DNA of 64,000 bases from Brevibacterium sp. CS2 (GCF_005280295.1 NZ_CP040020.1:248001-312000), one strand, 5' to 3'; positions 48,079-58,456 are shown, counted from the stretch's first letter. Notes: generated by a model not told the origin, from the sequence alone. Numbers and translations: made by a program.

Positions 48079-51000
48079 TCGTTGACCTCCTCGATGACGA
48101 CGCCGCCGAGGAGGCGCTCGACCACAGGCACGCCGAACTCCGGCGCCTCGCTGATGTCGATGTCGCCCTCGGTGTCGTAGTCGACGTAGTTCTCCACCGG
48201 GTCGGGCTCCGGTTCGGCGGGTGCGGGTGCGGCGGCGGGTGCGGAACCCTGGCCGCGGCGGGCGGCGAGGTGCGCGAACCGGTGGTCGGCAGGGGGTTCG
48301 GAATCGTCCCGGGCGGCTTCGCCAGGGGCCGGTTCGGTCCCGGTGTTGCTCGTGAACGCGATGTCGGGGTCCGCGTAGGCCCCGAGGAAGTCGAGGTCGT
48401 CGTCGAGGCCGCCTGCGGTATCGGTGTCGCCGGAGCCGGTGTCCGGGGCGCCCGCGCCTGCGGGGTCGGTGTCGTTGGGGCCGACCCGGTGGGTTTCGGG
48501 CGGCCCCGGGTCACCCGGACCGTCGCCATGATCGGGCCCGTCGTAGGGCTCGCCGTAGTCCTCGCCGTAGGGGTAGTCCGGGATGTCGGAGGGAGGCGGG
48601 ACCGCGACGAAGGGAGCGTCGACCGCACCGCTGCCGGCGCTGGTGTCGACGTCCCTGGCCATGCTCTCCATGGGAAGTCCATTGTCGGTCTGCCCGCCGC
48701 CGGCCGGTCCGCCGTCCTCGGTGCCTCCGTCGCCGCCGGCCTCTGCGGCGCCCTCGACAGGCGCGGAGTCCCGAGCGCGCTCGTCTCCGGTGGAAGGCAC
48801 CCTGTTGTCAGGGGACCCGCCGTCTGCAGGCTCCGCACCAGTGGGTCCGGTGTCAGGGTCCGATTCGCGCCCACCCTCGAGCGCAGCGGTCTCCCTGCGA
48901 GCAGGGTCCGAGTCCCCGGGGGCGAGGTCGGAGCTCCCCGGTACGAGGTCGGAGCCCGCGGCGGGCCCATGATCGGCGTCGATCGAGTGGTCAGCCGGCG
49001 GGTCGCCCTCCGCGTCGTCGTCGCCGGAGTCCTCGGTGCTCCAGGCACCCGCGGGGGGTGGGGTCTGCCAGAACCGGTCGTGGTCGACGGGCTCACGGTC
49101 GGCCTCGCGCAAGCCGACGACCGAGTCGACCTCCTCACGGCTGGGACGGCGCGCGGCCGGACCGCGGTTCGGCTCGCCGCCGGGTCCCGGCGCGGTACGG
49201 CCGACGGTGGCGCCGACCTCGCCGACCTCGACGCGAGCCTCGATGCCGAGGACCTCGGCGACGGATTCGGCGAGCTTCACAGCGTTGGCTCCGCGGGTGA
49301 ACCCGGAGACCGAGCCCTGGTTGTTGAAGCCGAGGGTGAGGACGCCGGCGGCGAAGGCCTGCGGCACCGCGTTCGAGCTCACGATGGCGCGCGCGAGCTT
49401 GCTCCGCCGACCGAGGGCTTCCAGGATGTCCGGCCAGGCGCGACGGATCGCATCGATCTCCGCACCCGCCGCGGCACCGGGAGCCGCAGGCTCCGCGGCC
49501 CGCGGACCCGGCTGCTGCTGCGAGGTCGGCCGCTGTGGTGCGGCCCCTTGCTGCTGCGCCGCCGGCTGCGGTGAACGCTCCGTCGAGCGCTCCGGCGCCT
49601 CGCCCTGTTCCTGGCGCGGGGGCGCCGCTGGTCCCTGCGCGCCGGTTGCGGGCTCTCCCCGCCGGACGGAATCCGCCCGGCTCGCAGCCGGATCTGCTGC
49701 GCGTGCCGCACCCGGCCCCGGCGCAGGTGCAGGCGCAGGCTCAGGTGCAGGTGCAGGGGCAGGGGCAGGTGCTTGTTCCGCACGGGACGAGGGCTCACCG
49801 CCGGCAGGACCCCCAGCGGACGGTGCCCCATCGTTCGCAGTCCGTCCGCCGCTCGAGGCCGGCCCGGCATCCACGCCCGACCCGGCATCCACGCTCGCTC
49901 CGGCACGTGCGGCCGGCCGGGCCGTCGGCGTGGGCCCGGCGGGGTCCTCTTCGAGGAAGGATTCGGCTGCGGCCGCCGCTGCCGCGAAGTCGCCCAGCGC
50001 GTCATCGACCTGCCGGGCCGCGGGGGTGGTGGGTCGGCCCGCCTGCTGCGTCATGCCCCGGCCGTGCGCGGTCTCCTCCGGCGCACCGGGGCCCGTGGCC
50101 GCCGGGCCCGGGGACCCGGCCTGTCGTCCGGGAACCGGACCACCGGCTCCGGCCCCGTCGGCCACCGTTCCACCGCCGGCCGCGCCTCCGGCACCCGAAC
50201 CGCCGGCTTCCGATGCTGCAGGGATCGCGCTGCCCGGGACCACGCCGGCGGGGGTCATGCCGATCCGTCGTTCGAGCCGCTCCACCCGGGAGAGTGCTGA
50301 GCGGCGGGAGTCCTCCGCACCGGGGAGCAGGATGCGGGCGCACATGAGTTCGAGCTGCAGACGCGGCGAGGTCGCCCCCGACATCTCCGTCAGCCCGGTG
50401 TTGAGAAGGTCCGCGGCGCGCGACAGCTCAGCCTGTCCGTAGATACGGGCCTGCTGGACGAGCCGCTCGAGCCGGTCCGCGGGCACCTCGGGCAGGAATG
50501 CCGCCGCGTGCTCCTGGGCCGCGCCGATGACCACGAGGTCGCGGAACCGCTCGAGCAGGTCCTCGACGAAGCGGCGCGGGTCCTGACCGGATTCGATGAC
50601 CCGGTCGACGACCCGGAACACCCCGGCGCCGTCGCCGGCGGCGAATGCGTCGACGATGTCGCCGAGGAGCGAGTCCGGGGTGTAGCCGAGCAGCGCGACC
50701 GCCGTCCGGTAGTCGATGCCGTCCGCGGTGGAGCCGGCCATGAGCTGGTCGAGCACGGACAGGGAGTCGCGCACCGAGCCGCCGCCGGCGCGCACGACGA
50801 GCGGCAGCACACCCTTGCCCACCGGCACCGACTCCCGTTCGCAGAGCTCGGACAGGTAGCGGGTGAGGATCTCCGGGGGGACGAGCCGGAACGGGTAGTG
50901 GTGGGTGCGTGAGCGGATGGTGCCGATGACTTTCTCCGGCTCCGTCGTCGCGAACACGAACTTCACATGCTCCGGCGGCTCCTCGACGAGCTTGAGCAGG

Positions 51001-51416
51001 GCGTTGAAGCCCTGGGTGGTGACCATGTGCGCCTCGTCGAGGATGAACACCTTGTACCGGTCGCGCGCCGGGGCGTAGACCGCACGCTCGCGCAGGTCGC
51101 GGGCATCGTCCACGCCGTTGTGGCTGGCCGCGTCGATCTCCACGACGTCGAGCGAACCCGGGCCGCCGTTGGCGAGGTCGCGGCAGCTGGGACACTCTCC
51201 ACAGGGCTGCGGAGTGGGCCCCTGCTCGCAGTTGAGGCAGCGGGCGAGGATCCGCGCCGAGGTGGTCTTGCCGCAGCCGCGCGGGCCGGAGAACAGATAG
51301 GCATGGTTGATGCGGCCGTTGTCGATGGCGGCCTGGAGCGGCCCGGTGACATGGTCCTGTCCGATGACTTCGTCGAAGGACTCCGGGCGGTAGCGGCGAT
51401 ACAGTGCGGTGGACAC
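48075..51416 (-). CDS. dnaX: DNA polymerase III tau/gamma subunit
   Basis: This 1113-residue AAA+ clamp loader has Walker A GPRGCGKT (44-51), a zinc-binding CLNC...CGECPSC module (60-78), DEAH Walker B and the SRT sensor. The clamp-loader part ends near residue 375. A very long Pro/Ala/Gly-rich linker (about 400-640) and acidic tail (about 780-1060) make it much longer than the E. coli protein (643), though long tails are common in actinobacteria. A conserved patch ([20 protein letters not shown]) lies between them and may bind polymerase. GTG 51416 opens [10 protein letters not shown], the family start. Confidence 0.95.
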   Translation of the reverse strand: MSTALYRRYRPESFDEVIGQDHVTGPLQAAIDNGRINHAYLFSGPRGCGKTTSARILARCLNCEQGPTPQPCGECPSCRDLANGGPGSLDVVEIDAASHNGVDDARDLRERAVYAPARDRYKVFILDEAHMVTTQGFNALLKLVEEPPEHVKFVFATTEPEKVIGTIRSRTHHYPFRLVPPEILTRYLSELCERESVPVGKGVLPLVVRAGGGSVRDSLSVLDQLMAGSTADGIDYRTAVALLGYTPDSLLGDIVDAFAAGDGAGVFRVVDRVIESGQDPRRFVEDLLERFRDLVVIGAAQEHAAAFLPEVPADRLERLVQQARIYGQAELSRAADLLNTGLTEMSGATSPRLQLELMCARILLPGAEDSRRSALSRVERLERRIGMTPAGVVPGSAIPAASEAGGSGAGGAAGGGTVADGAGAGGPVPGRQAGSPGPAATGPGAPEETAHGRGMTQQAGRPTTPAARQVDDALGDFAAAAAAAESFLEEDPAGPTPTARPAARAGASVDAGSGVDAGPASSGGRTANDGAPSAGGPAGGEPSSRAEQAPAPAPAPAPEPAPAPAPGPGAARAADPAASRADSVRRGEPATGAQGPAAPPRQEQGEAPERSTERSPQPAAQQQGAAPQRPTSQQQPGPRAAEPAAPGAAAGAEIDAIRRAWPDILEALGRRSKLARAIVSSNAVPQAFAAGVLTLGFNNQGSVSGFTRGANAVKLAESVAEVLGIEARVEVGEVGATVGRTAPGPGGEPNRGPAARRPSREEVDSVVGLREADREPVDHDRFWQTPPPAGAWSTEDSGDDDAEGDPPADHSIDADHGPAAGSDLVPGSSDLAPGDSDPARRETAALEGGRESDPDTGPTGAEPADGGSPDNRVPSTGDERARDSAPVEGAAEAGGDGGTEDGGPAGGGQTDNGLPMESMARDVDTSAGSGAVDAPFVAVPPPSDIPDYPYGEDYGEPYDGPDHGDGPGDPGPPETHRVGPNDTDPAGAGAPDTGSGDTDTAGGLDDDLDFLGAYADPDIAFTSNTGTEPAPGEAARDDSEPPADHRFAHLAARRGQGSAPAAAPAPAEPEPDPVENYVDYDTEGDIDISEAPEFGVPVVERLLGGVVIEEVNE

Positions 51417-51526
51417 ATCGACCACCCTACTGGGTGCCGCGGACACGGCCCACCGAACGCTGATCCGCGCCCGGCCGCCCGCCGCGAATGCTTGAGGCGG
51501 CCCGCCGCCTCGGGCAGGATGGTCCC

Positions 51527-52219
51527 ATGACGACACCCCCCGCCCGCTCCCCCGAACCTCCCGAGAACACGCCGGCCGACCCGGCCCGGACCATGCGGAT
51601 CGGCCACGCCGAGCGCGACGAGGTCATCGAGGTGCTGCGGGAGGCCGCGGGCGAAGGCCGCCTCACCACCGAGGAGCTCACCGAGCGGATCGAGCTCACC
51701 GCGGCCGCGAAGTTCTACGTCGACCTCGACGCGATCGTCGCCGACCTGCCGGTGCCTCCGCCCTCGGATCGGATCCGCCCGACCCAGCGTCCGCCGCGGG
51801 CCGCACCCGGGCCTTCCGACGCCCCCGGTCACCACCCCTTCGACCCGCTCGTCCTGCGCGCCTCCTGGGACAACGCCAAGCGCAAGGGCCGCTGGACTCC
51901 CCCGCCCTTCATCCGGCTCGAAGCCGTCGGGGCGACCGCAGAGGTGAATTTCCTCGAGGCGACCACCGACCTGCCCGAGATCGACGTCGAGGTCTCCGGC
52001 GGCATGGGCAACGCCGTGGTCGTCGTACCCGAGGACTGGGGCGTCAACATCGATCGCCTGAGCTCCAGCTGGGGCACCGTGCGCTCGAAGGTCGCCGCCG
52101 ACCCGCAGCCGGGCAAGCCCCTCGTCCGCGTGCACGGCTCGATGGGCATGGGCGCCTTCACCGCCCGCCACGCGGGCTACTTCGAACGCAAACGGCTGGA
52201 GAGCAGCGGGAATGGATGA
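51527..52219 (+). CDS. DUF1707 (SHOCT-like) domain protein
   Basis: The 230-residue protein has an N-terminal DUF1707 domain at about residues 20-75 (MRIGHAERDEVIEVLREAAG, LTTEELTERIE) and a C-terminal beta-rich domain like the LiaF/YvqF cell-wall response module (AEVNFLEATTDLPEIDVEVS, then VVVVPEDWGVNIDRLSSSWG). No membrane helix is present. It may sense or bind at the envelope; the function is unproven. ATG 51527 is preferred to the upstream ATG. The last eight bases overlap the next gene. Confidence 0.82.
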   Translation: MTTPPARSPEPPENTPADPARTMRIGHAERDEVIEVLREAAGEGRLTTEELTERIELTAAAKFYVDLDAIVADLPVPPPSDRIRPTQRPPRAAPGPSDAPGHHPFDPLVLRASWDNAKRKGRWTPPPFIRLEAVGATAEVNFLEATTDLPEIDVEVSGGMGNAVVVVPEDWGVNIDRLSSSWGTVRSKVAADPQPGKPLVRVHGSMGMGAFTARHAGYFERKRLESSGNG

Positions 52220-52466
52220 GCCCCAGATCCTGGTCGTCCTCATCGTCATCGCGTTCTTCGCAGTGGCGCTGTTCGGCGGGGGCTACCTCATCTTCCGGGT
52301 GATGAACCGGCCGGACTCCTACATCGGCTCGCACCTTCCCGGTGACCGGGCGGAGGAGACGACGCCCCACTTCGTCGACGACGACACCACGGACGACACC
52401 CCCGACGGGTCCCCGCAGGGTCCCGAGGAGCCGCACGAGGACACCGACCGCGGTCCGGGCTACTGA
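52212..52466 (+). CDS. Small single-helix membrane protein
   Basis: The 84-residue protein has one N-terminal helix (ILVVLIVIAFFAVALFGGGY) and a polar acidic tail (DDDTTDDTPDG). It overlaps the DUF1707 gene by eight bases, so the two are likely co-translated and may act together at the membrane. No family was recognised. Confidence 0.72.
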   Translation: MDEPQILVVLIVIAFFAVALFGGGYLIFRVMNRPDSYIGSHLPGDRAEETTPHFVDDDTTDDTPDGSPQGPEEPHEDTDRGPGY

Positions 52467-52602
52467 GCGCCGCCACCGGTTCCGGCGGTCCCCGAATCCG
52501 ACAGGCCCCCACATCCGATGAGGACCCCCGCCCGGCGTGCCCGCATCCGGCAGGATCCGCGTCCGGGCGTGTCCCGTGCCGTCGCGGAGCCGAGGCGCGG
52601 GC

Positions 52603-53226
52603 TCAGTCCGCCGCGGACTCGCTGACCTCGACCCGCGCATGCTCGTCGCGGCCGAACAGCCACAGCAGGAGCTCCACCGGCGTGCCGCGCAGCGTGGTCG
52701 AGGCCGCGCCGGTGCGTCCGGCCGAGGTCATCCCGAACCCGGGCGCCTCCACCACGAGGTGGGTGCCGGACTTGAGGCTCGCCGGCAGGATCATCGCCTT
52801 GACGAGCGCGAAGCAGCGGGAGTGGAGCTCCCAGGGCAGGTCGCGCGGCTCCCAACCGGGCTGGGCGCGGCGGACGTCCTCGTGGTGGACGAGGAACTCC
52901 GCAGTATTCATGAGCCGGTCCACCGGACCCCAGCTCGCCGGGTTCCAGACCGGAGCACCCTCGGCCACACGGCCGACGAGCTGTTCCCAGGGCAGTGCGG
53001 TGAGTTCCGCCTCGGCGCCGGCGGCCCGCTCCTCCAGGAGCTGCGACTTCCCTGCGAGCGCGGGGAACGCATTGCCGACGAGGGCGTCCGGCCGACGGTC
53101 GCGGATCACGATGTGCACGGCGAGGTCCCGGGTCGTCCACCCCTCGCACAGGGTCGGGGCATCGGGGCCGATGGTGCGGAGCAGGGCGGCGAGGGAGCGG
53201 CGCTCGGAGCGGGCGAAGTTCGTCAT
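52603..53226 (-). CDS. TIGR03085-family DinB-like protein
   Basis: The 207-residue protein begins TNFARSERRSLAALL and has PDAPTLCEGWTTRDLAVHIV with RDRRPDALVG, signatures of the actinobacterial TIGR03085 family related to mycothiol-dependent maleylpyruvate isomerase/DinB folds. The His in LAVHIV and the HH in EFLVHHEDVRR are likely metal ligands. It may be a mycothiol-linked enzyme, but the reaction is unknown. A run of GCGGGCT heptamers lies just upstream of the coding region, in 53255-53300. Confidence 0.85.
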   Translation of the reverse strand: MTNFARSERRSLAALLRTIGPDAPTLCEGWTTRDLAVHIVIRDRRPDALVGNAFPALAGKSQLLEERAAGAEAELTALPWEQLVGRVAEGAPVWNPASWGPVDRLMNTAEFLVHHEDVRRAQPGWEPRDLPWELHSRCFALVKAMILPASLKSGTHLVVEAPGFGMTSAGRTGAASTTLRGTPVELLLWLFGRDEHARVEVSESAAD

Positions 53227-53299
53227 CCGTCCAGTCTGCCCTGCCCGTGGGCGCCTGTCGACGCGGCGGGCTTGCGGGCTGCGGGCTGCGGGCTTGCGA

Positions 53300-54196
53300 T
53301 CAGCCTGCGCCCTCCAGCGCGCCCTCCCAGGCCGCGAGGAAGTCCGCGACGCGGCTGACCGAGCGCAGCACCGGGAGCTCGTCGGCGCGCGTGGGGCCGT
53401 CGGTGACGACGACGACCGGCATCCCGGCCTTGACGGCCGCGCGCACGAACCGCAGCCCGGAGTGCACCGCGAGCGAGGTGCCGAGCACCGCCAGGCCCGC
53501 GGCCTCCTCGACGAGGGCGAAGGCCGCGTCGACCCGGGGCCGGGGCACCGATTCGCCGAAGTACACGACATCGGGCTTGAGGAGGCCGCCGCAGCGCGGG
53601 CAGTCGTAGACCCGGAAGCCCGCCGTGTGCTCGAGCTCGACGTCGCCGTCTGGCGCGGTCTCGAGCGTCTCCGGGGACACCGCGAGCTCGGCGAGGAAGT
53701 CGGGGTTGAGCGCGTCGAGCTCCTCCTGCACGCGGTCGCGGCCGAGGGTGAGCCCGCAGTCGAGGCACACCACTCGGTCGAGGCGCCCGTGGAGATCGAT
53801 GACCGGTTCCGACCCGGCCGCCTGGTGGAGGCCGTCGACGTTCTGCGTGATGATGCCCAGCGGTGCGATCCGGGCCAGTGCCCGGTGCCCGGCGTTCGGA
53901 TGGACCGCGGTCATCCGCTTCCAGCCGATCCACCCGCGCGCCCAGTACCGCGCGCGCTGCGCGGGGTGGGAGAGGAAGGTCTGCACGGTCATCGGGGTGC
54001 GCGCCGGGGAACCGGGCCCGCGGTAGTCGGGGATGCCGGAGTCGGTGCTGATCCCGGCACCGGTGAGAACCGCCCAGCGTGCGGGCGGGATCGGCGACAT
54101 GGCGGCGACGATCTGCCCGTCCGTGTGCTCCGGTTCGGGGCGCACACGCCCGCGCAGCGGGTCCCGGACGACTCCCACTGCACCCTCCTCGCACAT
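53300..54196 (-). CDS. NAD-dependent protein deacetylase (sirtuin)
   Basis: This 298-residue SIR2-family enzyme removes acyl groups from lysines using NAD+. It contains TGAGISTDSGIPDYRG (NAD site), TQNVDGLHQAAG, the catalytic His in DLHGRLDRV and a zinc finger of four Cys (CLDC and CPRC). GTSLAVHSGL closes the nucleotide site. Met33 (MSPIPPARW) is an alternative start, which would better match family length. It is divergent from the aminopropyltransferase operon (174-bp gap). Acs regulation by deacetylation is a known sirtuin role; an acs gene lies 20 kb away. Confidence 0.92.
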   Translation of the reverse strand: MCEEGAVGVVRDPLRGRVRPEPEHTDGQIVAAMSPIPPARWAVLTGAGISTDSGIPDYRGPGSPARTPMTVQTFLSHPAQRARYWARGWIGWKRMTAVHPNAGHRALARIAPLGIITQNVDGLHQAAGSEPVIDLHGRLDRVVCLDCGLTLGRDRVQEELDALNPDFLAELAVSPETLETAPDGDVELEHTAGFRVYDCPRCGGLLKPDVVYFGESVPRPRVDAAFALVEEAAGLAVLGTSLAVHSGLRFVRAAVKAGMPVVVVTDGPTRADELPVLRSVSRVADFLAAWEGALEGAG

Positions 54197-54370
54197 CGTG
54201 GTGCGGCGCTCGGCGCCGCCGGATCCCGCGCTCGGGGACCCCGGACCAGCCTACGGCCTCTGCGGTTGCCCGCACGCGTTCCAGGACCGCAACACCGACC
54301 CCGCTCGTGTGTCCGCACCGCACGGTAGTCTTGGTTCGGTCAGCCGCCCCCGAACCCGACCGGAGCCGTC

Positions 54371-54988
54371 ATGGGAGACTTCCTCTCCACCCTTGTCACC
54401 GCCGTCATCGCCATCGGGATCGTGCTGGTGATCATCCTCGTCGTCAAGCGGATGCGCGCCTCCGATCGCCCGGTGCACGTCGATGCCGGCCCGCGCGCCC
54501 ACGACCCGTTCGCGCCCGGGCAGGACACCGGCGGGGACCCGCTGAAGATCCACGCCGGCGACATCCTTGAGTTCGGCTCGGAGAAGCACTTCGTGCGCGG
54601 CACCCTGCGGATCGCGGAGGGCGGCTACACCTGGGCGGAGCACTTCTTCCAGGCCGACGGCAGCGCCCAGCGGCAGTGGCTCACCGTGGAGGAGGACCCC
54701 GACCTCCAGCTCTCGATCTGGAAGGACCGCCCGGACCTCGACATCGAGCCGCGCTCCGAGCAGATCGACCTCGAGGGCACCTCGTACACGCTCGTCGAGC
54801 ACGGCACCGCGACCTACCGCTCCGAGGGCACCACCGGGCTGCGGCCGCAGGGCGCGCTCGACTACGTCGACTACGAGGCCGGCGACGGCACCCACCTCTC
54901 CTTCGAGCGGTTCGACCACGGCCGCTGGGAGGTCAGCACCGGACGACCCGTGACCCCCGGCTCCTTCACGATCTACCCGGGCAGCTGA
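54371..54988 (+). CDS. DUF4178 protein with an N-terminal membrane helix
   Basis: The 205-residue protein starts with one hydrophobic helix (VTAVIAIGIVLVIILVVKR) followed by a soluble beta-rich DUF4178 domain (about 55-205) including EFGSEKHFVRGTLRIAEGGY, WLTVEEDPDLQLSIWK and YRSEGTTGL. Function is unknown; DUF4178 recurs with DUF350 and aminopropyltransferases. TAGTCT (54326-54331) is a possible -10 box for the operon. Confidence 0.85.
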   Translation: MGDFLSTLVTAVIAIGIVLVIILVVKRMRASDRPVHVDAGPRAHDPFAPGQDTGGDPLKIHAGDILEFGSEKHFVRGTLRIAEGGYTWAEHFFQADGSAQRQWLTVEEDPDLQLSIWKDRPDLDIEPRSEQIDLEGTSYTLVEHGTATYRSEGTTGLRPQGALDYVDYEAGDGTHLSFERFDHGRWEVSTGRPVTPGSFTIYPGS

Positions 54989-54989
54989 G

Positions 54990-55640
54990 ATGCACAGCCT
55001 CGACGTCCCCTTCGCCGACACCGCGGCGGCCGACCTCACCTTCTCCCTCGCCCAGGGACGGCTCCCGTCCGTCCACAGCACCGTCGCCCGCCTCACCGCG
55101 CGCTCCGGCCACGCCCTGCGGGTCGAGCTCGCCGTGCTCGGCTGCTCCCACCAGGTGATCGTCACCGGCGGCGGTGCCGAGCTCATCGAGACGCTCGCCT
55201 GCCTCCCCACCGCGGACCCGACGCTGCCGGAGAGCCGCCTCACCGCTGGGATCGCCGGGACCGGGGTCCATGACTTCCGCTCCCGTGTCGACCATGTGGG
55301 GACCGATCGGTTCCTCGCGGCGGTGGACGACATCGTCGCGGGGGCACAGCGGGCCGCGCACCACGCCGTCGTCGACTTCCCCGGGCACCCCGGCGCCGTC
55401 ACCGCCCTCGCACTGGGTCCCTCCGCGGCCGCCGGGACCGAGGCAGGAGCCGGGGCCGAGGCCGGAGCCGACGGCACGCAGCGGGTGGGCGATGCGCTGT
55501 CCTGGCAGACCTGGCACTGCTACCCGCAGCACGGTGAGATCGTGCACACCCGCACCGCCCTCACCGGCCTCGAGCACGCCTTCCGACCGACCGCCGGCGC
55601 CCACCCGTGCCCGGCTCGACCGAGCGAGGTCTCGATATGA
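54990..55640 (+). CDS. DUF2617 protein
   Basis: The 216-residue protein begins one base after the DUF4178 stop. It has DLTFSLAQGRLPSVHSTVA, HQVIVTGGGAELIETLACLP and a C-terminal SWQTWHCYPQHGEIVHT stretch characteristic of DUF2617. An Ala/Gly/Glu-rich insert occurs near 145-165. No catalytic residues can be assigned. It overlaps the next gene by ATGA. Confidence 0.82.
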   Translation: MHSLDVPFADTAAADLTFSLAQGRLPSVHSTVARLTARSGHALRVELAVLGCSHQVIVTGGGAELIETLACLPTADPTLPESRLTAGIAGTGVHDFRSRVDHVGTDRFLAAVDDIVAGAQRAAHHAVVDFPGHPGAVTALALGPSAAAGTEAGAGAEAGADGTQRVGDALSWQTWHCYPQHGEIVHTRTALTGLEHAFRPTAGAHPCPARPSEVSI

Positions 55641-56218
55641 GCTTCCCGCCCCCGAACCCGCAGTCCGGGCCCGGCGACCGCATCCCGCTCCCCGGTTCCG
55701 GCCGGCCCGGCCCAGGACAGTCCGACCGTGGCCAGTCGGGCCCACGGCAGTCCGGACCCGGCCGCCCCCGGGTGACGATGAGCGGCCGGGGCTTCGACTT
55801 CGATGCGGAGAACCGCCGCGGCGGCTCCGGCGGCGGCCACCAGGCATGGACACCGGGCGAGAACGAGTCGGCCAAGCGCGGCGGCAAGGGCTGCGGCTGC
55901 ATCATCGGCCTGCTCGTCGTCCTCTTTCTCCTGCTCTCGCTCATCGGCTCGTGCTCGAGCTCGGCGACGTCGGGTTCGGCGCAGTGCGGCGACTACGACC
56001 TCGTCGACGGTGAGTACGTCAGCGCCCCGAACCGCGGCGACTACGACAAGCAGGGCGAGAACTACACCTACGTCGGGTGCGACTCCTCCTCCCGCTCCGG
56101 CGGAGGCGGCGGATTCTGGTTCTTCCCGTTCATCTTCGGCGGCGGCTCCTCCGGCTCCGACTCGAACTACGGCGGCGGCTCCGGCTACCGCGGCGGCGGC
56201 TCGGGCACCGGCAAATGA
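55637..56218 (+). CDS. DUF4247-like membrane or lipoprotein-like protein
   Basis: The 193-residue protein has a Pro/Gly-rich cytoplasmic N-terminus, a membrane helix after basic residues (GCGCIIGLLVVLFLLLSLIG), then SCSSSATSGSAQCGDYDLVD with two cysteines and a short conserved-looking domain (DYDKQGENYTYVGCDSS). The end is Gly/Ser/Tyr-rich. The position between DUF2617 and DUF350 is that of DUF4247 in related operons; the domain match itself is only suggestive. ATG 55637 overlaps the DUF2617 stop. Confidence 0.6.
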   Translation: MSFPPPNPQSGPGDRIPLPGSGRPGPGQSDRGQSGPRQSGPGRPRVTMSGRGFDFDAENRRGGSGGGHQAWTPGENESAKRGGKGCGCIIGLLVVLFLLLSLIGSCSSSATSGSAQCGDYDLVDGEYVSAPNRGDYDKQGENYTYVGCDSSSRSGGGGGFWFFPFIFGGGSSGSDSNYGGGSGYRGGGSGTGK

Positions 56219-56331
56219 CCGGCGCTCCCGCACCCGCCGGAATCGGTGAGCACATATCCGCAGCGACCTCTGCCGCGCACCCGGCACCCGACGACCACCT
56301 CAGCTGACATCCACCGTCCGAAAGGCCCCTC

Positions 56332-56757
56332 ATGATCGTCCCCCTCCTCATCGAATCCGGAGTCGTCCTGGCGTACGCGGTGGCCGGCCTCCTCCTCATG
56401 CTCGTCGGCTACGGCGTCGTCGACCTCATCACCCCGGGCAAGCTCCACGAGCTGCTGTGGACGGAGAAGTCCCGCAACGCCTCGATCCTCGTCGCCTCGA
56501 ACCTGCTCGGCGTGGCGATCATCGTCGCGGTCGCGATCCGTGCGAGCGCCGGCGACCTCGTCTGGGGTCTCGTCTCGACGATCGTCTACGGCGTCATCGG
56601 GATCATCATCATGGCGGCGAGCTTCCTCATCGTCGACGCCCTGACCCCGGGCCGGCTGGGCGAGATCGTCCACTCCGAGACCATCCACCCCGCGGTGTGG
56701 GTCAACGCCTCGGCGCACTTCGGCATCGCCCTCATCATGGCCTCCGCCCTCCTGTGA
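56332..56757 (+). CDS. DUF350 membrane protein
   Basis: The 141-residue protein has four hydrophobic helices in two similar halves, each with a VDLITPGKL / VDALTPGRL motif and an acidic pair following, the internal repeat of DUF350 (YjfL-like). Function is unknown. AAAGGCCCC precedes the start. A 113-bp gap follows the previous gene but the order is conserved in comparable operons. Confidence 0.9.
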   Translation: MIVPLLIESGVVLAYAVAGLLLMLVGYGVVDLITPGKLHELLWTEKSRNASILVASNLLGVAIIVAVAIRASAGDLVWGLVSTIVYGVIGIIIMAASFLIVDALTPGRLGEIVHSETIHPAVWVNASAHFGIALIMASALL

Positions 56758-56777
56758 TCGGCTGACCCGCGACCTCC

Positions 56778-58358
56778 GTGAGCACCGCCGCCGACCCGGA
56801 GTCCATGCGCCTGCCGGTGCGCCCCGGGCCGGCGCGATTCCTCGTCCTCTTCGCCGTCTTCCTGTGCGCCTCGTGCGGCATGGTCTACGAGCTCGCACTC
56901 GTGGCGCTCGGCTCGTTCCTGCTCGGCGACACCATCGTGCAGGCCTCGATCGTGCTGTCGGTCATGGTCTTCGCGATGGGCGTCGGATCGATCCTCACCA
57001 AGCGGCTGACCCATCTCGCCGCGGTGTCGTTCGCCCTCATCGAGGCCGCGCTCGGGATCATCGGCGGCCTGTCCGTCCTCTCCCTCTACCTCGCGTTCGC
57101 CTACCTCGACCTCTACACCGCGGCGATGATCGTCATCGCCTTCGTCATCGGCGTCCTCATCGGGGCGGAGATCCCGCTCCTCATGGAGCTCATCCAGCGC
57201 ATCCGCGCCCAGCGCGCCTCGGCCGCGGTCGCCGACCTCTTCGCGGTGGACTACGTGGGCGGGCTCATCGGCGGCCTCGCCTTCCCGTTCCTCCTGCTGC
57301 CGCTGCTCGGGCTGCCCCGCGGCGTGCTCGCCGTCGGGATCGTCAACGCCGTCACCGGCATCCTCATCGTCGTGTGGCTGTTCCGGCACGAGCTCTCCCG
57401 CCGCGTGCGCACCGGGCTGACCCTGCTCCTCGTCCTCATCGTCGGGGTGCTCACCGCCGCCTGGGTCTACACGGATGCGATCGAGGTGACCTCGCGGCAG
57501 AAGATCTACCGGGATCCGATCGTCACCGCCGAGCGCAGCGCCTACCAGGACATCGTCGTCACCCGCCATCCGCGCACCGGCGACACCCGGCTGTTCCTCA
57601 ACGGCGACCTGCAGTTCGCCTCGAACGACGAGCACCGCTATCACGAGTCGCTCGTGCACCCGGTGCTCGACGGCCCGCGCACCCGGGTGCTCGTGCTCGG
57701 CGGCGGCGACGGCATGGCGCTCCGGGAGGTGCTCAGGTACCCCGACGTCGAGGAGGTCACGCTCGTCGACCTCGACCCCGCCGTCGTCGAGCTCGCCCGG
57801 ACGGACGAGGCGTTCACCGAGTTCAACGGGGAGTCGTTCGCCGACCGCCGGGTCGACTACGTGCCCGCCGACGCCTTCACGTGGCTGCGGGAGGAGAACG
57901 ACCGGGCCTACGACGTCGTCATCGCCGACCTCCCCGACCCGGACGACGTGTCGACCTCGAAGCTCTACACCATCGAGTTCTACGGCCTCGTCGAACGCGC
58001 GATGAACCCCGGGGCGCGGCTCGTCGTGCAGGCCGGGTCCCCGTTCTTCGCGCCCGAGGCGTACTGGGGCATCGGGGAGAGCATCGCGCAGGCCGGATTC
58101 GCCACCACCCCCTATCACGTCGATGTCCCGAGCTTCGGCGACTGGGGTTACTTCCTCGCCGCGACCGGCGAGGCGCCGGAGGTCGAGGTGCCCGTCGATG
58201 CGCCGGACGACCTGCGCTTCCTCACCCCCGAGGTGGCCCGCGCCTCCCTCGTGTTCCCGCCGGACCGCGACCGCGACTCCGTCGGCGCGGTGGAGCCGTC
58301 CTCCCTGCTCCACCCGCGGGTGATCGATCAGCAGCGCGGCGCCTGGGTGGGGTACTGA
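56778..58358 (+). CDS. Membrane-anchored polyamine aminopropyltransferase-like protein
   Basis: The 526-residue protein has about seven N-terminal membrane helices (1-230). A spermidine synthase-like domain (about 240-480) follows, with NGDLQFASNDEHRYHESLVH, the SAM-binding VLGGGDGMALREVL, VTLVDLDPAVVELA and the substrate-side VIADLPDPDD. Substrate Tyr/Asp positions look intact. Soluble SpeE transfers an aminopropyl group from decarboxylated SAM; no speD is seen here. The membrane form, fused to helices and grouped with DUF350, DUF4178 and DUF2617, may modify a lipid, wall or protein amine rather than putrescine. GTG 56778. Confidence 0.88.
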   Translation: MSTAADPESMRLPVRPGPARFLVLFAVFLCASCGMVYELALVALGSFLLGDTIVQASIVLSVMVFAMGVGSILTKRLTHLAAVSFALIEAALGIIGGLSVLSLYLAFAYLDLYTAAMIVIAFVIGVLIGAEIPLLMELIQRIRAQRASAAVADLFAVDYVGGLIGGLAFPFLLLPLLGLPRGVLAVGIVNAVTGILIVVWLFRHELSRRVRTGLTLLLVLIVGVLTAAWVYTDAIEVTSRQKIYRDPIVTAERSAYQDIVVTRHPRTGDTRLFLNGDLQFASNDEHRYHESLVHPVLDGPRTRVLVLGGGDGMALREVLRYPDVEEVTLVDLDPAVVELARTDEAFTEFNGESFADRRVDYVPADAFTWLREENDRAYDVVIADLPDPDDVSTSKLYTIEFYGLVERAMNPGARLVVQAGSPFFAPEAYWGIGESIAQAGFATTPYHVDVPSFGDWGYFLAATGEAPEVEVPVDAPDDLRFLTPEVARASLVFPPDRDRDSVGAVEPSSLLHPRVIDQQRGAWVGY

Positions 58359-58456
58359 GCGCGTTCGGCAAGCGCACTCCCCCAGGTGACCGGACATCAC
58401 TCCACCACGGGCCCGGACATGGAGCCGAGGCGCCCGCCGGCACCCTTCAGGTCACC

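Noticed and set aside
51417..51526. Possible signal-recognition-particle RNA upstream of dnaX
   Set aside because: The 110-bp gap has no GGAA/GNRA-type SRP Alu or S-domain hairpin that I could find.
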